Below, piece by piece: positions 36,541 to 44,378 of a stretch of 64,000 nucleotides of DNA. The position numbers were made by a program, and so were the translations under genes. The first letter of the stretch is position 1. Each line of letters opens with the position of its first letter. The stretch is from assembly GCF_014235765.1 (NCBI RefSeq), contig NZ_JACMYH010000001.1:434001-498000 (forward strand). Direction: 5' to 3'. The stretch comes from Pseudomonas baltica. GTDB lineage: Bacteria > Pseudomonadota > Gammaproteobacteria > Pseudomonadales > Pseudomonadaceae. Under the pieces are notes generated by a model. The model saw only the letters and a list, made by a program, of their open reading frames with translations, ran no database searches and was not told the DNA's origin.

Positions 36541-37563
36541 TTACAAGGACTTCGTACACGCCGCCAGGTCACGTGCCGCCCACAGCGCGCGGGCTTCGTC
36601 GAAGGCCTGCTCGCGGGAGCTGCCCAGCCCTCGCAGGGCCAGGGCCATGGTGGAGATCAAGGCCATTTCGCCGTAGCTGTCCTGGCGCTCACCCTGCCAG
36701 AACTCAACCAGGTGGCCGACTTCGAGAGTCGGCGGCTTCACGTGGCGCTGGGCGGCCAGGGCCGGCCACTCCTCATCCCAGGGCAGGTGGTCGCCGGTGC
36801 CATAGAGATGGCTGGCGCTGTCCGGGTTGATCTCGATTTCGCCACCGTCGCCCTTGACCACGATCGCCGTGTCACCGAGCAGGCCGCTGGCATCGCGATG
36901 CACTGCCTGGTAGCCAGGGTGGAAGATGCTCTGCAGGCCACAGCGTGCCCCGAGCGGGTTGAGAATCCGCGCCAGCGAATGAATGGGCGAGCGCAGGCCC
37001 AAGGTGTTGCGCAGGTCGATCATGCGTTGCAGTGGCGCTGCCCAGTCCATCAACGGGGAAAACGCCAGGCCGTGCTGGTCGAGCGCCTGGCCGACGGCAT
37101 CCCAGTCCCGACACAGCGCGATGTTCAAGGTCCCGAGCAGTTGTTCGCTGTACAGCCGCCCGGCGGTGTGGGCGCCCGCGCCGTGCATGAATATGCGCCG
37201 GCCGCTGCCGCCCAAGCATTTCGCAGCCAGCAGGTACCACGGCAAGTGGCGCTTCTTGCCAGCGTAGGTCGGCCAGTCCAGATCGACTGCCAGCGCCGGC
37301 GCCTGCAGGCGTTCGCGCAGGGCGAGGGTGAAACCGGCGAGTTCCTCGGCGCTTTCTTCCTTGTGCCGCAGCAGCATGAGGAAGGCACCCAGCTGTGCGT
37401 CTTCCACCCGGCCATCGAGCAGCATGCCCATGGCCTCGCGGGCTTCCTCACCGGTGAGGTTGCGTGCGCCGCGCTTACCCTTGCCCAGGGCTCGCACGAA
37501 TTGGGCGAACGGGTGCTCTTCGGGGGTTTCCAGCATCAGTGCAGGGTAGTCGGTCATATGCAA
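36541..37563 (-). CDS. YbiB-like glycosyl transferase family protein (TrpD fold)
   Basis: A 340-residue homologue of anthranilate phosphoribosyltransferase (TrpD) in the YbiB group: N-terminal helical domain (GKRGARNLTGEEAREAMGMLLDGRVEDAQLGAFLMLLR) and the phosphate-binding glycine region (FMHGAGAHTAGRLYSEQLL) with altered substrate residues. E. coli YbiB is a DNA/RNA-binding protein of the SOS response rather than a TrpD enzyme; that is the better guess here. Its start overlaps the end of tusE by 10 bp, so it is the last gene of the tus operon. Confidence 0.88.
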   Translation of the reverse strand: MHMTDYPALMLETPEEHPFAQFVRALGKGKRGARNLTGEEAREAMGMLLDGRVEDAQLGAFLMLLRHKEESAEELAGFTLALRERLQAPALAVDLDWPTYAGKKRHLPWYLLAAKCLGGSGRRIFMHGAGAHTAGRLYSEQLLGTLNIALCRDWDAVGQALDQHGLAFSPLMDWAAPLQRMIDLRNTLGLRSPIHSLARILNPLGARCGLQSIFHPGYQAVHRDASGLLGDTAIVVKGDGGEIEINPDSASHLYGTGDHLPWDEEWPALAAQRHVKPPTLEVGHLVEFWQGERQDSYGEMALISTMALALRGLGSSREQAFDEARALWAARDLAACTKSL

Positions 37564-37889
37564 TTGGTCGGTTTGGGCAGGCCCGCCAGCTTGGCAGCGA
37601 GTTTGGCAGGAGTGCCATTGAATAGGCGATTGAGGTGCAGACTGTTGCCCTTGTCAGCGCCCAGTTGCTGCGCCACGTACTTGATCAGCGGCCGGGTGGC
37701 AGGCGAAAGCTGGTACTGGGCATGGAAGCGGCGCAGCAGCTCGATGATCTGCCAGTGGTCAGGGGTCAGTTGCAGATCCTCGGCGCCGGCCAGCGCCTGG
37801 GCGACTTGCGGACTCCAGTCGGCGAGCGACTGCAGGTAGCCGTCCTGATCCAGCGCGATGCTGCGCCCGTCGACGATGAGTGTCGTCAT
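37554..37889 (-). CDS. tusE: Sulfur relay protein TusE (DsrC family)
   Basis: A 111-residue DsrC-family protein with the sulfur-accepting cysteine at the penultimate position (KPTNCI), and the helical core (WSPQVAQALAGAEDLQLTPDHWQII). It accepts persulfide sulfur from the TusBCD complex and passes it to MnmA for 2-thiouridine formation in tRNA wobble positions. The gene overlaps tusB by 4 bp and the ybiB-like gene by 10 bp. Confidence 0.95.
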   Translation of the reverse strand: MTTLIVDGRSIALDQDGYLQSLADWSPQVAQALAGAEDLQLTPDHWQIIELLRRFHAQYQLSPATRPLIKYVAQQLGADKGNSLHLNRLFNGTPAKLAAKLAGLPKPTNCI

Positions 37890-38179
37890 AGCCAGCTATT
37901 GACCTTTTCATAGGCCAGCGTCAGCTCGACGAACGCTGGGTAATCGAGCAGCTCGACCCCGGGGTTGTTCGGCAAAGCGCGTGCCTGCGCATCTTCGGCC
38001 AGGGCAAAGACGACGACGCCGGCGCTTGCCAGCGCTGCCCAGGGCTCGCTGCCGGGCGCCAGGGCGTAGACCGCATCGCCGCTGAGCAGAATGGCGTCGT
38101 CGTCGCCCAGCAAACGCAGGCAACTGTGCAGGCGCTGGTCGCTGAACGGCGAGTGTGACAATACGTGAAGAGTACTCAT
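37886..38179 (-). CDS. tusB: Sulfur relay protein TusB (DsrH family)
   Basis: A 97-residue DsrH-family protein (MSTLHVLSHSPFSD; LLSGDAVYAL), the non-catalytic subunit of the TusBCD hexamer. Stop and start overlap by 4 bp with tusE and by one base with tusC, showing tight coupling. It supports sulfur transfer from TusA to TusE via TusD. Confidence 0.93.
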   Translation of the reverse strand: MSTLHVLSHSPFSDQRLHSCLRLLGDDDAILLSGDAVYALAPGSEPWAALASAGVVVFALAEDAQARALPNNPGVELLDYPAFVELTLAYEKVNSWL

Positions 38180-38538
38180 TACAAGGTCACCACAAGGTCG
38201 AAGCGCGCCAGCAGCTCGCGCAATTGCGCATCTGCAAGTGCCTGCGCGGGCAGGGCCAGCCCTGATTGGGCCAGGCCACGTTGGGCGAGGCTGGCGCTGC
38301 AGACGAACACCTCCTCGACACCGAACAGCGGCAGCGCCTGCAGGTTGGCCGCAAGATTCTTTTGTTGCACGGCATCCGGCGCCTGGTCATCCAGCAGCTG
38401 GTAGACACCGTCGTCGAGAAACAGCATGGCCAGCGGCAGGTCGTAGGCACCGCCGGCCAGGGCGATGTCCAGCGCCTCGCGCGCGGCGGGGCCTGCCCAG
38501 GGGGCTTGGCGGCTGATGATCAGCATGGACTTGGCCAT
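38179..38538 (-). CDS. tusC: Sulfur relay protein TusC (DsrF family)
   Basis: A 119-residue DsrE/F-like protein (SMLIISRQAPW; LDIALAGGAYDLPLAMLFLDDGVYQLL). It is the middle subunit of TusBCD. It begins 1 bp after the tusD stop and its stop overlaps the tusB start. Function is inferred from family and gene order tusD-C-B-E. Confidence 0.93.
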   Translation of the reverse strand: MAKSMLIISRQAPWAGPAAREALDIALAGGAYDLPLAMLFLDDGVYQLLDDQAPDAVQQKNLAANLQALPLFGVEEVFVCSASLAQRGLAQSGLALPAQALADAQLRELLARFDLVVTL

Positions 38539-38539
38539 G

Positions 38540-38932
38540 TCAATGGCCCCCGAAGCTGACGAGCCGATCGGCCTGCTGGGCGGCTTCGTGCAATTGCCCC
38601 AACCCGGACAGCTGCCAGGGTTGGCTCAGGTTGGCGGCCGGGCGCTGGTAGCGACGTGCTTCTTCGTCGTCGAGCACACCGCGCCGCAGGGCGGCGGCGA
38701 TGCACACCACCGCGTCTATCTGATGTTCGACGACGAAAGCGCGCCACTGCGCCGCCGTGTCGGTTTCATCCTGGGCGGTGACGATGTTGCTGGAAGCCGT
38801 GTGCACGCCGTCCTGGTAGAAGAACACCCGCAGCAGTTGATGGCCTTGAGCCAAGACCGCTTGGGCGAACAGCAGCGCGCGCCGCGAGGCCGGCGAGTGG
38901 GCGGGCGAATAGACAGCGATGGCAAACTTCAT
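38540..38932 (-). CDS. tusD: Sulfurtransferase TusD (DsrE family)
   Basis: A 130-residue DsrE-family protein with the conserved active-site cysteine in VVCIAAALRRGV and the start MKFAIAVYSPA. It takes sulfur from TusA within TusBCD and hands it to TusE. It is the first gene of the tus operon. The 837-bp region upstream of it holds a REP array and a terminator, but no clear promoter was identified by eye. Confidence 0.95.
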   Translation of the reverse strand: MKFAIAVYSPAHSPASRRALLFAQAVLAQGHQLLRVFFYQDGVHTASSNIVTAQDETDTAAQWRAFVVEHQIDAVVCIAAALRRGVLDDEEARRYQRPAANLSQPWQLSGLGQLHEAAQQADRLVSFGGH

Positions 38933-39027
38933 GGTCGGCTCTGGTGTGGAACTGTGGCCATGATAAAGGCTGCCTTTGCAAAAAGCCTAGCAAGAAGCGC
39001 CGCGCGGGGAATCAGTGCTCGCACATT

Positions 39028-39483
39028 TCCCGTAGGAGCGGTCAGCGGCCGCGAAAAGGGCGCCGCCGATGGGCTGATACACCTCGGCCCACGGTTCGCG
39101 GCCACGGACCGCTCCTACAGAGGTTGTCCATGGTTGCCAAGGATGCGTTTCCCGTAGGAGCGGTCAGCGGCCGCGAAAAGGGCGCCGCCGACGGGCTGAT
39201 ACACCTCGGTCCCCGGTTCGCGGCCACGGACCGCTCCTACAGAGGTTGTCCATGGTTGCCAAGGATGTGTTTCCCGTAGGAGCGGTCAGCGGCCGCGAAA
39301 AGGCGCCGCCGATGGGCTGATACACCGCGGCGCCCGGTTCGCGGCCACGGACCGCTCCTACAGAGGTTGTCCATGGTTGCCAAGGATGTGTTTCCCGTAG
39401 GAGCGGTCAGCGGCCGCGAAAAGGCGCCGCCGATGGGCTGATGCACCTCGGCCCCCGGTTCGCGGCCACCGATCGCTCCCACA
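39028..39483. repeat. Tandem REP-pair array, 122-bp period
   Basis: CGTAGGAGCGGTCAGCGGCC starts at 39031, 39153, 39275 and 39396 (periods 122, 122, 121; one G is lost before the third unit's end). Each unit ends with the inverse (GCGGCCACGGACCGCTCCTA), then a conserved spacer containing GTTGTCCATGGTTGCCAAGG. The fourth copy diverges at its end (CGATCGCTCCCACAG). It belongs to the same REP family as the 3707 array. It lies upstream of the tus operon and divergent from the gene at 39770. Confidence 0.88.
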
Positions 39484-39674
39484 GGAGGCCTGTCGTGGCC
39501 GGTGTGACAGCGTGCCGCAGTGCCACCGCGCGCCGCTCTGGGCCGTGCGATTGCGCAGACGAGCGGGCTTGGTTGTCATACATCTGCGCCTCGGTGCGGT
39601 TTACAGCGCCCAAGCAGCTGCCTAAAATTCACCCCAAGCGTCGGGGCCTGACCGGTCGACAGCACGCTACCCAT

Positions 39675-39703
39675 AAAAAAAGCCCGTCCAAGACGGGCTT
39701 TTT
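39675..39703 (+). terminator. Orphan bidirectional rho-independent terminator
   Basis: AAAAGCCCGTC and its perfect inverse form an 11-bp stem with a CAA loop, flanked by an A-run and a T-run, so it can work in both directions. No gene is predicted to end here: the tus operon starts far to the left and reads away, and the next gene reads rightward from 39770. It may end an unannotated transcript beginning after the REP array (39484-39674), or insulate the divergent genes. Confidence 0.8.
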
Positions 39704-39769
39704 GCGTTTCCAGCGCGCCTTTTTCCAGGCTGCCGCCCACACACCGCCACCCACCGAGGCCTTTTTTCC

Positions 39770-40054
39770 ATGTTGCGCCTGTTTCTGCTGTTGCTGTCCT
39801 ATTGCTACAAACGTGTCACCACCAGCCTGGCCTCCATGCGCGATCAGCGCATCGAAAACGCCTACTCGACCTATGAAGAAGCCGAGGAGGGTGGCCGTTG
39901 GTCGTGGTTGACGCTGCTGACCATCGCCGTGCTGAGCTTCTATATCCTCGGCAGCCTGGGCGTCTACGCCAAGGTGCATATCTGGGACGCGCTGTCCGAA
40001 GATCAGAAAAGCATGGTCATCGAGTCCATGGCCGCCAACCAGCAGATGCTCTGA
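39770..40054 (+). CDS. Small membrane protein of unknown function
   Basis: A 94-residue protein with a hydrophobic N terminus (MLRLFLLLLSYCYK), a polar central region (DQRIENAYSTYEEAEEG) and a clear transmembrane helix (WLTLLTIAVLSFYILGSLGVY) followed by a short polar tail. No family recognised. GAGGC lies upstream of the ATG. It is convergent with the diguanylate cyclase gene, whose stop is 12 bp away. Confidence 0.6.
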   Translation: MLRLFLLLLSYCYKRVTTSLASMRDQRIENAYSTYEEAEEGGRWSWLTLLTIAVLSFYILGSLGVYAKVHIWDALSEDQKSMVIESMAANQQML

Positions 40055-40066
40055 AGCGGCCTTGCG

Positions 40067-41602
40067 CTAGACCACCAGCGGTTGCAGCGGATAGACCCGG
40101 TTGCGGCCCGAGCTCTTGGCCCGGTAAAGCGCCTGATCCGCCGCTTCCACCAGGCTCTGCGCGCGTACGTCCGGGTCGCTGTTGCGCCATACGTGAACAC
40201 CGGCGCTGATGGTTACGATTCCCAGGTCGCTGCCCGCATGGGCAATCGCCAGCGCGCGCACCGCCAGCAGTACCTTCTCGGCGACCTGCCAGGCACCGGC
40301 CTCGTCACTCTCGGGCAGCAGCACCAGAATTTCCTCGCCGCCGTAGCGCACCACCAGGTCTCCCGAACGGCCCACACAGCTCAGCACCGCCTGGCCCACG
40401 GCCTTGATGCACTCATCCCCTGCGGGATGTCCATACAGGTCGTTGAAGCGCTTGAAATGGTCGATGTCGAGCATGATCACGCCCAGCGGCCGGGCGTTGC
40501 GTCGCGCCCGACCGATCTCGTCGGGCAGCGCCGCGTCCAGCTGGCGGCGGTTGGCCAGGCCAGTCAAGCCGTCCTGCATCGCCAGCTTCTGCAGCGCGGC
40601 GTGGGCATTGCGCAGTTCCGCCTCGGTGCGCAGGCCATGGCGAATCTGCCGGATCAGTGTCATCGCGCACAGACCCAAGGCTATCCCGACCACCAGCACG
40701 AAGACTGCCGAACGCAGCAGGTTCTCGTACCAGTTGGCCAGCAGTGACGCCTTGGATTCGGCGGTTTCCAGCACCAGCGGGTAATTGCGCAGCGCCTGGT
40801 AGCTGTACATCCGCTCGACATCGTCCACCAGCGAGCGCTGCATCAGCGTGCCATGGCTAGATTGCGGCAACATCTCGCTGAAGATCCTGCCCTTGGCCAT
40901 GCTGCTGCCGATCACGTTCTCATCGAACGGGCGGCGCAGCAAAATGGTGCCGTCGTTGAGCAGCAGGGCGATGACCCCGCGCTCGTCCAGGTCGAAGCCG
41001 GCGTAGAACTGGTTGAAATATTCCACTTTCAAGGTAGCCAGCACCACGCCGGCAAACTTGCCGTCGGCACTGCTCAGGCGCCTGGAGACAGGAATCACCA
41101 AGGCGTTGGTGGAACGACTGCGAATGACCGGCCCGACATGCACCCCGGGGTCGGGATTGTCCTGGTGAAAGCGGAAGTATTCTCGGTCGGCGTTATTGAT
41201 GCCTGGCGGATCCGCGAGATTGGAGCTGGCCACCCAGCGCCCTTGGCTGTCATAGATGAACAGCCCCTGCAACTGCTCCATCGAGCGCGTCCAGCCCTGC
41301 ATCAGGTTGCGCAGACGCTGCACTTCGGCAGGCGCCGTGCCGTCGACCTGGATGCGCTCGATCAGGCCCAGCAGTACCGTGTCCGATTGCTTGATGGTGT
41401 CTTCGGCATGCTGGGCCAGCGAGCGGGCCAGGTTGGACGTGGTGATCTCGCTGACATGCATGGCCTGCGCGCGCGCGGTGAGGGTCTGCCATACATCCAG
41501 CACGATCAGCGAGACGACCACCAGCGCCACGAAGAGGATAGCCATGCGCTGGGCCGAACTGTCGGACTTCAGGGCGGGTCGATACTGTGCGTCGTCTGGC
41601 AT
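40067..41602 (-). CDS. Membrane diguanylate cyclase with dCACHE sensor domain
   Basis: A 511-residue protein: transmembrane helix (AILFVALVVVSLIVLDVW), a periplasmic double-CACHE-like sensor (about 45-300; motifs GIFIYDSQGRWVASS-like and NADREYFRFHQ), a second transmembrane helix (SAVFVLVVGIALGLCAM), and a C-terminal GGDEF domain whose active site reads GGEEI. An RxxD inhibition site (RSGD) lies five residues before it. GGEE(F/I) variants are generally active cyclases. It would raise c-di-GMP in response to an external ligand. The ATG at 41602 starts just before the first helix; upstream in-frame codons are promoter. Confidence 0.93.
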   Translation of the reverse strand: MPDDAQYRPALKSDSSAQRMAILFVALVVVSLIVLDVWQTLTARAQAMHVSEITTSNLARSLAQHAEDTIKQSDTVLLGLIERIQVDGTAPAEVQRLRNLMQGWTRSMEQLQGLFIYDSQGRWVASSNLADPPGINNADREYFRFHQDNPDPGVHVGPVIRSRSTNALVIPVSRRLSSADGKFAGVVLATLKVEYFNQFYAGFDLDERGVIALLLNDGTILLRRPFDENVIGSSMAKGRIFSEMLPQSSHGTLMQRSLVDDVERMYSYQALRNYPLVLETAESKASLLANWYENLLRSAVFVLVVGIALGLCAMTLIRQIRHGLRTEAELRNAHAALQKLAMQDGLTGLANRRQLDAALPDEIGRARRNARPLGVIMLDIDHFKRFNDLYGHPAGDECIKAVGQAVLSCVGRSGDLVVRYGGEEILVLLPESDEAGAWQVAEKVLLAVRALAIAHAGSDLGIVTISAGVHVWRNSDPDVRAQSLVEAADQALYRAKSSGRNRVYPLQPLVV

Positions 41603-41807
41603 CAGGGGCTTCTTGATCGGCAGGTAGGTGCAGTCTAGTGGGTTACGCTCAGCATACAACCGCTGTCTGCGATGCAGGCCTGTGTGGTTGTAATCACATT
41701 GGAGCAGGTTGTACGATGACCTTGGTCGTCCATCATACGGGCTGCGTGGCGTCGTTGCGCCACGCCTGGCTTCCATAACAATTTCAACGATGCAAACAGG
41801 AGGTTTC

Positions 41808-42767
41808 ATGACACAGCCATCGACCCGCGACGTTCCCGTCTTGATCATTGGCGCGCTGCTGCCCAGCCTGCAGGAGGCCGTGGAAACCCACTTCGACGCG
41901 ACCCGCTTTTGGGAACTGCCCGATCAGGACGCCTGGCTGGCGCAGCACGGCGAGCGAATCAAGGCGATCGTCACCTCGGGTGCCCTGGGCGCCAGCAGCG
42001 AAGTGATCGCCCGCCTGCCCAAGCTCGAGGCCATCTTCAGCTTCGGTGTCGGCTACGATTCGATCGCCGTCGATGCCGCCCGTGACCGCGGCATCGTGGT
42101 CACCAACACCCCGGCGGTGCTGGATGATTGCGTCGCCGATACGGCCATGGCCCTGACCCTGGATGTGATGCGCCGCTACAGCGAGGCCGACCGCTTCGTG
42201 CGCGCGGGCAAGTGGACCCAAGGCAAGTTTCCGCTCGCCAGCAAGATCGGCGGCAAGAAGATCGGCATCGTCGGCCTGGGCAATATCGGCGAGTCCATCG
42301 CCAAGCGCGCTGCGGCGTTTGACATGCAGGTGCTTTACCACAATCGCAAACCCAAGGCCGGTGTCGCCTACCAGTATTACGCCGACCTGGATACGATGAT
42401 CGCCGACTGTGACGTGCTGGTGCTGGCGGTGCCCGGTGGCAAGTCCACCGAAGGCCTGATCGATGCCAAGCGCATCGGCCTGTTGGGCAGCAAGGGGTTC
42501 CTGGTCAATATCGCCCGCGGCAGCGTGGTCGACCAACCGGCGCTGATCGAGGCGCTGCGCGAGGGTCGGATTGCAGGCGCCGGCCTGGATGTCTATGAAG
42601 ACGAGCCCAATGTGCCCCAGGCGCTCATCGACCTGCACAACGTCGTCCTGCTGCCACACCTGGCCAGCGGCACTCACGAGACACGCCAGGCCATGGGCGA
42701 CCTGGTGTGGAGCAATATTCAGGGTTATTTTCACGACGAGCGCAAAGTGCTGACGCCGGTAGGCTGA
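41808..42767 (+). CDS. D-2-hydroxyacid dehydrogenase (glyoxylate/hydroxypyruvate reductase-like)
   Basis: A 319-residue NAD(P)-dependent dehydrogenase with the Rossmann motif GLGNIGESIA and the catalytic Arg (NIARGSVVD), Glu (DVYEDEP) and His (LLPHLASGTHETR). The family reduces glyoxylate, hydroxypyruvate or 2-ketogluconate. Substrate specificity is not readable here. The ATG at 41808 has a strong AGGAGG at the ideal distance. Monocistronic, divergent from the cyclase gene. A GC hairpin (GCCCGCGCAACGCGGGC, 42784-42800) follows the stop and may be a terminator without a T-run. Confidence 0.92.
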   Translation: MTQPSTRDVPVLIIGALLPSLQEAVETHFDATRFWELPDQDAWLAQHGERIKAIVTSGALGASSEVIARLPKLEAIFSFGVGYDSIAVDAARDRGIVVTNTPAVLDDCVADTAMALTLDVMRRYSEADRFVRAGKWTQGKFPLASKIGGKKIGIVGLGNIGESIAKRAAAFDMQVLYHNRKPKAGVAYQYYADLDTMIADCDVLVLAVPGGKSTEGLIDAKRIGLLGSKGFLVNIARGSVVDQPALIEALREGRIAGAGLDVYEDEPNVPQALIDLHNVVLLPHLASGTHETRQAMGDLVWSNIQGYFHDERKVLTPVG

Positions 42768-42811
42768 TACACATCCGAAAGCTGCCCGCGCAACGCGGGC
42801 ATGCCGATGGT

Positions 42812-42835
42812 TGCTTGTTTGCTTGTTTGCTTGTT
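42812..42835. repeat. Short tandem repeat TGCTTGTT x3
   Basis: Three perfect copies of the 8-mer TGCTTGTT stand in tandem between the dehydrogenase and the ogr-like gene. They are non-coding. Slippage could vary copy number, but no promoter or start is obviously affected. Confidence 0.8.
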
Positions 42836-42883
42836 GGCACCGGCGCCGGCCGCCCTGATTGGGTGCCCGGCGCAGGCAGACGG

Positions 42884-43144
42884 TCAGGCGGCGCCAGCCG
42901 TCTCGGCCGGTTTGCTTGCCGCGCGACGCAGGGCGATGGGCGCGCTGGGCAAATGAATATCAGGGTTCGCCACCCCGCTGGGCGACAACTCATGGGTCAT
43001 CTCGAACTCCGCCCGCACCGACCAGCCACAGATCTCGTTCGTACACTGCAGGTATGCCACGCGCAGGAACACATGGGTGCCCTCGCTGGTGCGGATGCGC
43101 ATTCTGTTCTTGCAGTGAGGGCAAACCATCTTGTAAGTGCTCAT
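42884..43144 (-). CDS. Ogr/Delta-type zinc-finger phage late-gene activator
   Basis: An 86-residue protein with the Ogr/Delta zinc-finger pattern CPHC ... CTNEIC and the following WSVRAEFEMTHELSPSG region. In P2-like phages this protein activates late promoters through RNA polymerase. No phage structural, replication or integration gene is in the window, so it is an orphan or controls phage/tailocin genes elsewhere. It is divergent from the cI-like gene across an AT-rich 300-bp region. Confidence 0.88.
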   Translation of the reverse strand: MSTYKMVCPHCKNRMRIRTSEGTHVFLRVAYLQCTNEICGWSVRAEFEMTHELSPSGVANPDIHLPSAPIALRRAASKPAETAGAA

Positions 43145-43446
43145 TCTTCAAACCTTATGACCCGCGCCGTGCTCGTACCACTGAGACACCGGGATCAACT
43201 ACAAAATTTTAAGTAAGTCTTCCTTGAGTGAACTGCTGGCGCTACCTGCGTCTTGCCTTTGCACAACGGGCGGCTAAATACATTGAGTCTAAGTAGCCAC
43301 GCCATGTAGGAAATTTCGTTATGATGTATGTAAGTTGTAGGGCTGCATCTTCGATATCCTTGATTTATGAACTAGGGTTAATATTAATATGCAATTCGAA
43401 TAAATTAATATACTCAAATTGAGTGGGTCAAGCGGAAGTTCCCAAC
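43145..43446. promoter_or_regulatory. AT-rich divergent control region with candidate CI operators
   Basis: This region between the ogr-like and cI-like genes is much more AT-rich than its surroundings. It carries a perfect palindrome ACTCAAATTGAGT (43412-43424), the half-site TTGAGT at 43224 and 43283, and the palindrome ATATTAATAT (43381-43390). The palindrome lies just upstream of the cI start chosen here, so autoregulation by CI is plausible. Core promoters could not be assigned with confidence. Confidence 0.5.
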
Positions 43447-43827
43447 GTGTGTACCTCTGAAACAACCGAAGTGCTGAATCGGCTCAAGCATCTGTTGGCG
43501 GCTTCCAACGACGCAGCGCTGGCCAAGGCCCTGAGCATCAGCCCGCAAACCCTGGCCAGCTGGCGCGCTCGCTGCAGCATTCCGTACGCGTTGTGCATGG
43601 AGCTGGCGCGCACCGACGGCATTTCTCTCGACTGGTTGCTGTTGGGCCGCGGTGCCATGCTGCTCGAACCGCAGACCCTGCTCGCCGACGATGCGGTGGT
43701 TGCGGTGCTGGCCACCCTGCAAGGGCTGTGTGCCCAGGACCTGGAACATGTGCACCAGGTTGCGCTCGAGCGCAAACGGCTGCGTGAGCTGGAACGGGAA
43801 GTTGCCAGCCTGCGGCGCCCGAACTGA
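43447..43827 (+). CDS. Phage CI-type repressor
   Basis: A 126-residue protein: N-terminal bacteriophage CI helix-turn-helix domain (TEVLNRLKHLLAASNDAALAKALSISPQTLASWRARCSIPYALCMELARTDGISLDWLL in outline) and a short C-terminal helix region for dimerisation (LEHVHQVALERKRLRELEREV). There is no peptidase domain, so it is not a self-cleaving LexA-like repressor. The GTG at 43447 is chosen because GGAAG lies 9 bases upstream; a GTG at 43423 overlaps the palindrome that may be the operator. It is paired with an Ogr-like activator, a phage regulatory pair without a phage. Confidence 0.85.
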   Translation: MCTSETTEVLNRLKHLLAASNDAALAKALSISPQTLASWRARCSIPYALCMELARTDGISLDWLLLGRGAMLLEPQTLLADDAVVAVLATLQGLCAQDLEHVHQVALERKRLRELEREVASLRRPN

Positions 43828-43832
43828 CGGGC

Positions 43833-44183
43833 TCAGGAACCTCTGAAACGGCGCAGAATGTCCTCGATGTCCAGCCGCCGAACCCAGTCTCGCAACTTCA
43901 CGCTCAGCGGAATCACCAGCAGTGCGCAGCCGAAAGCGGCAATGCCCCCGGTAAGTTGCGGTACCTGATCGTGCACCATTGGCGCGAAGAGCAGACCGAC
44001 GCCGGCCGACAGCAGCAGGTTGGTCAATTTGCGCGTGCAGCTCGCGCCTTGTTGTCGGCTGATCACCAGGCAGGCGCCCAGTGCCGCGCCCAGCAGGTTA
44101 TCGAAGACTGGCCAGGAAGCTGACGCAGCCAGTGCCAGGCCCGATGCCGCGGCGGCGCCAGCGACCAGGGTGTCCTGATTCAT
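43833..44183 (-). CDS. Small membrane protein, holin-like
   Basis: A 116-residue protein with three hydrophobic segments (about 10-45, 55-72 and 76-92) and a basic C terminus (VRRLDIEDILRRFRG). Topology and size match phage or tailocin holins of the kind encoded near P2-like regulators. GGGAGA precedes the ATG. It is convergent with the cI-like gene (5 bp between stops). Since ogr- and cI-like genes are adjacent, a phage origin is plausible, but the sequence itself is not diagnostic. Confidence 0.6.
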   Translation of the reverse strand: MNQDTLVAGAAAASGLALAASASWPVFDNLLGAALGACLVISRQQGASCTRKLTNLLLSAGVGLLFAPMVHDQVPQLTGGIAAFGCALLVIPLSVKLRDWVRRLDIEDILRRFRGS

Positions 44184-44378
44184 GACGCGTCTCCCGGGGC
44201 CGGTGACCCGTCGCAATGGCACGATCCGTATTGTTCAAGCACTTGGCACCTCGCCTCGGGTCTGGAGCCGCAACCAGCGGCACTGGACCCATCCTCGCCC
44301 GGCGACTCTCAAGGCTCAAGGATCGAGCCTTGTAGGAAAGCCGGACAGAGGTACCCCGCTTGAACGGCGCAGATGAAC

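Noticed and set aside
36541..37563. Anthranilate phosphoribosyltransferase (trpD)
   Set aside because: It sits in the tus operon rather than with trp genes and resembles the YbiB group; tryptophan synthesis role is unlikely.
42884..44183. Intact prophage
   Set aside because: No integrase, capsid, tail or replication gene, and no attachment repeats, are found around the three phage-type genes.
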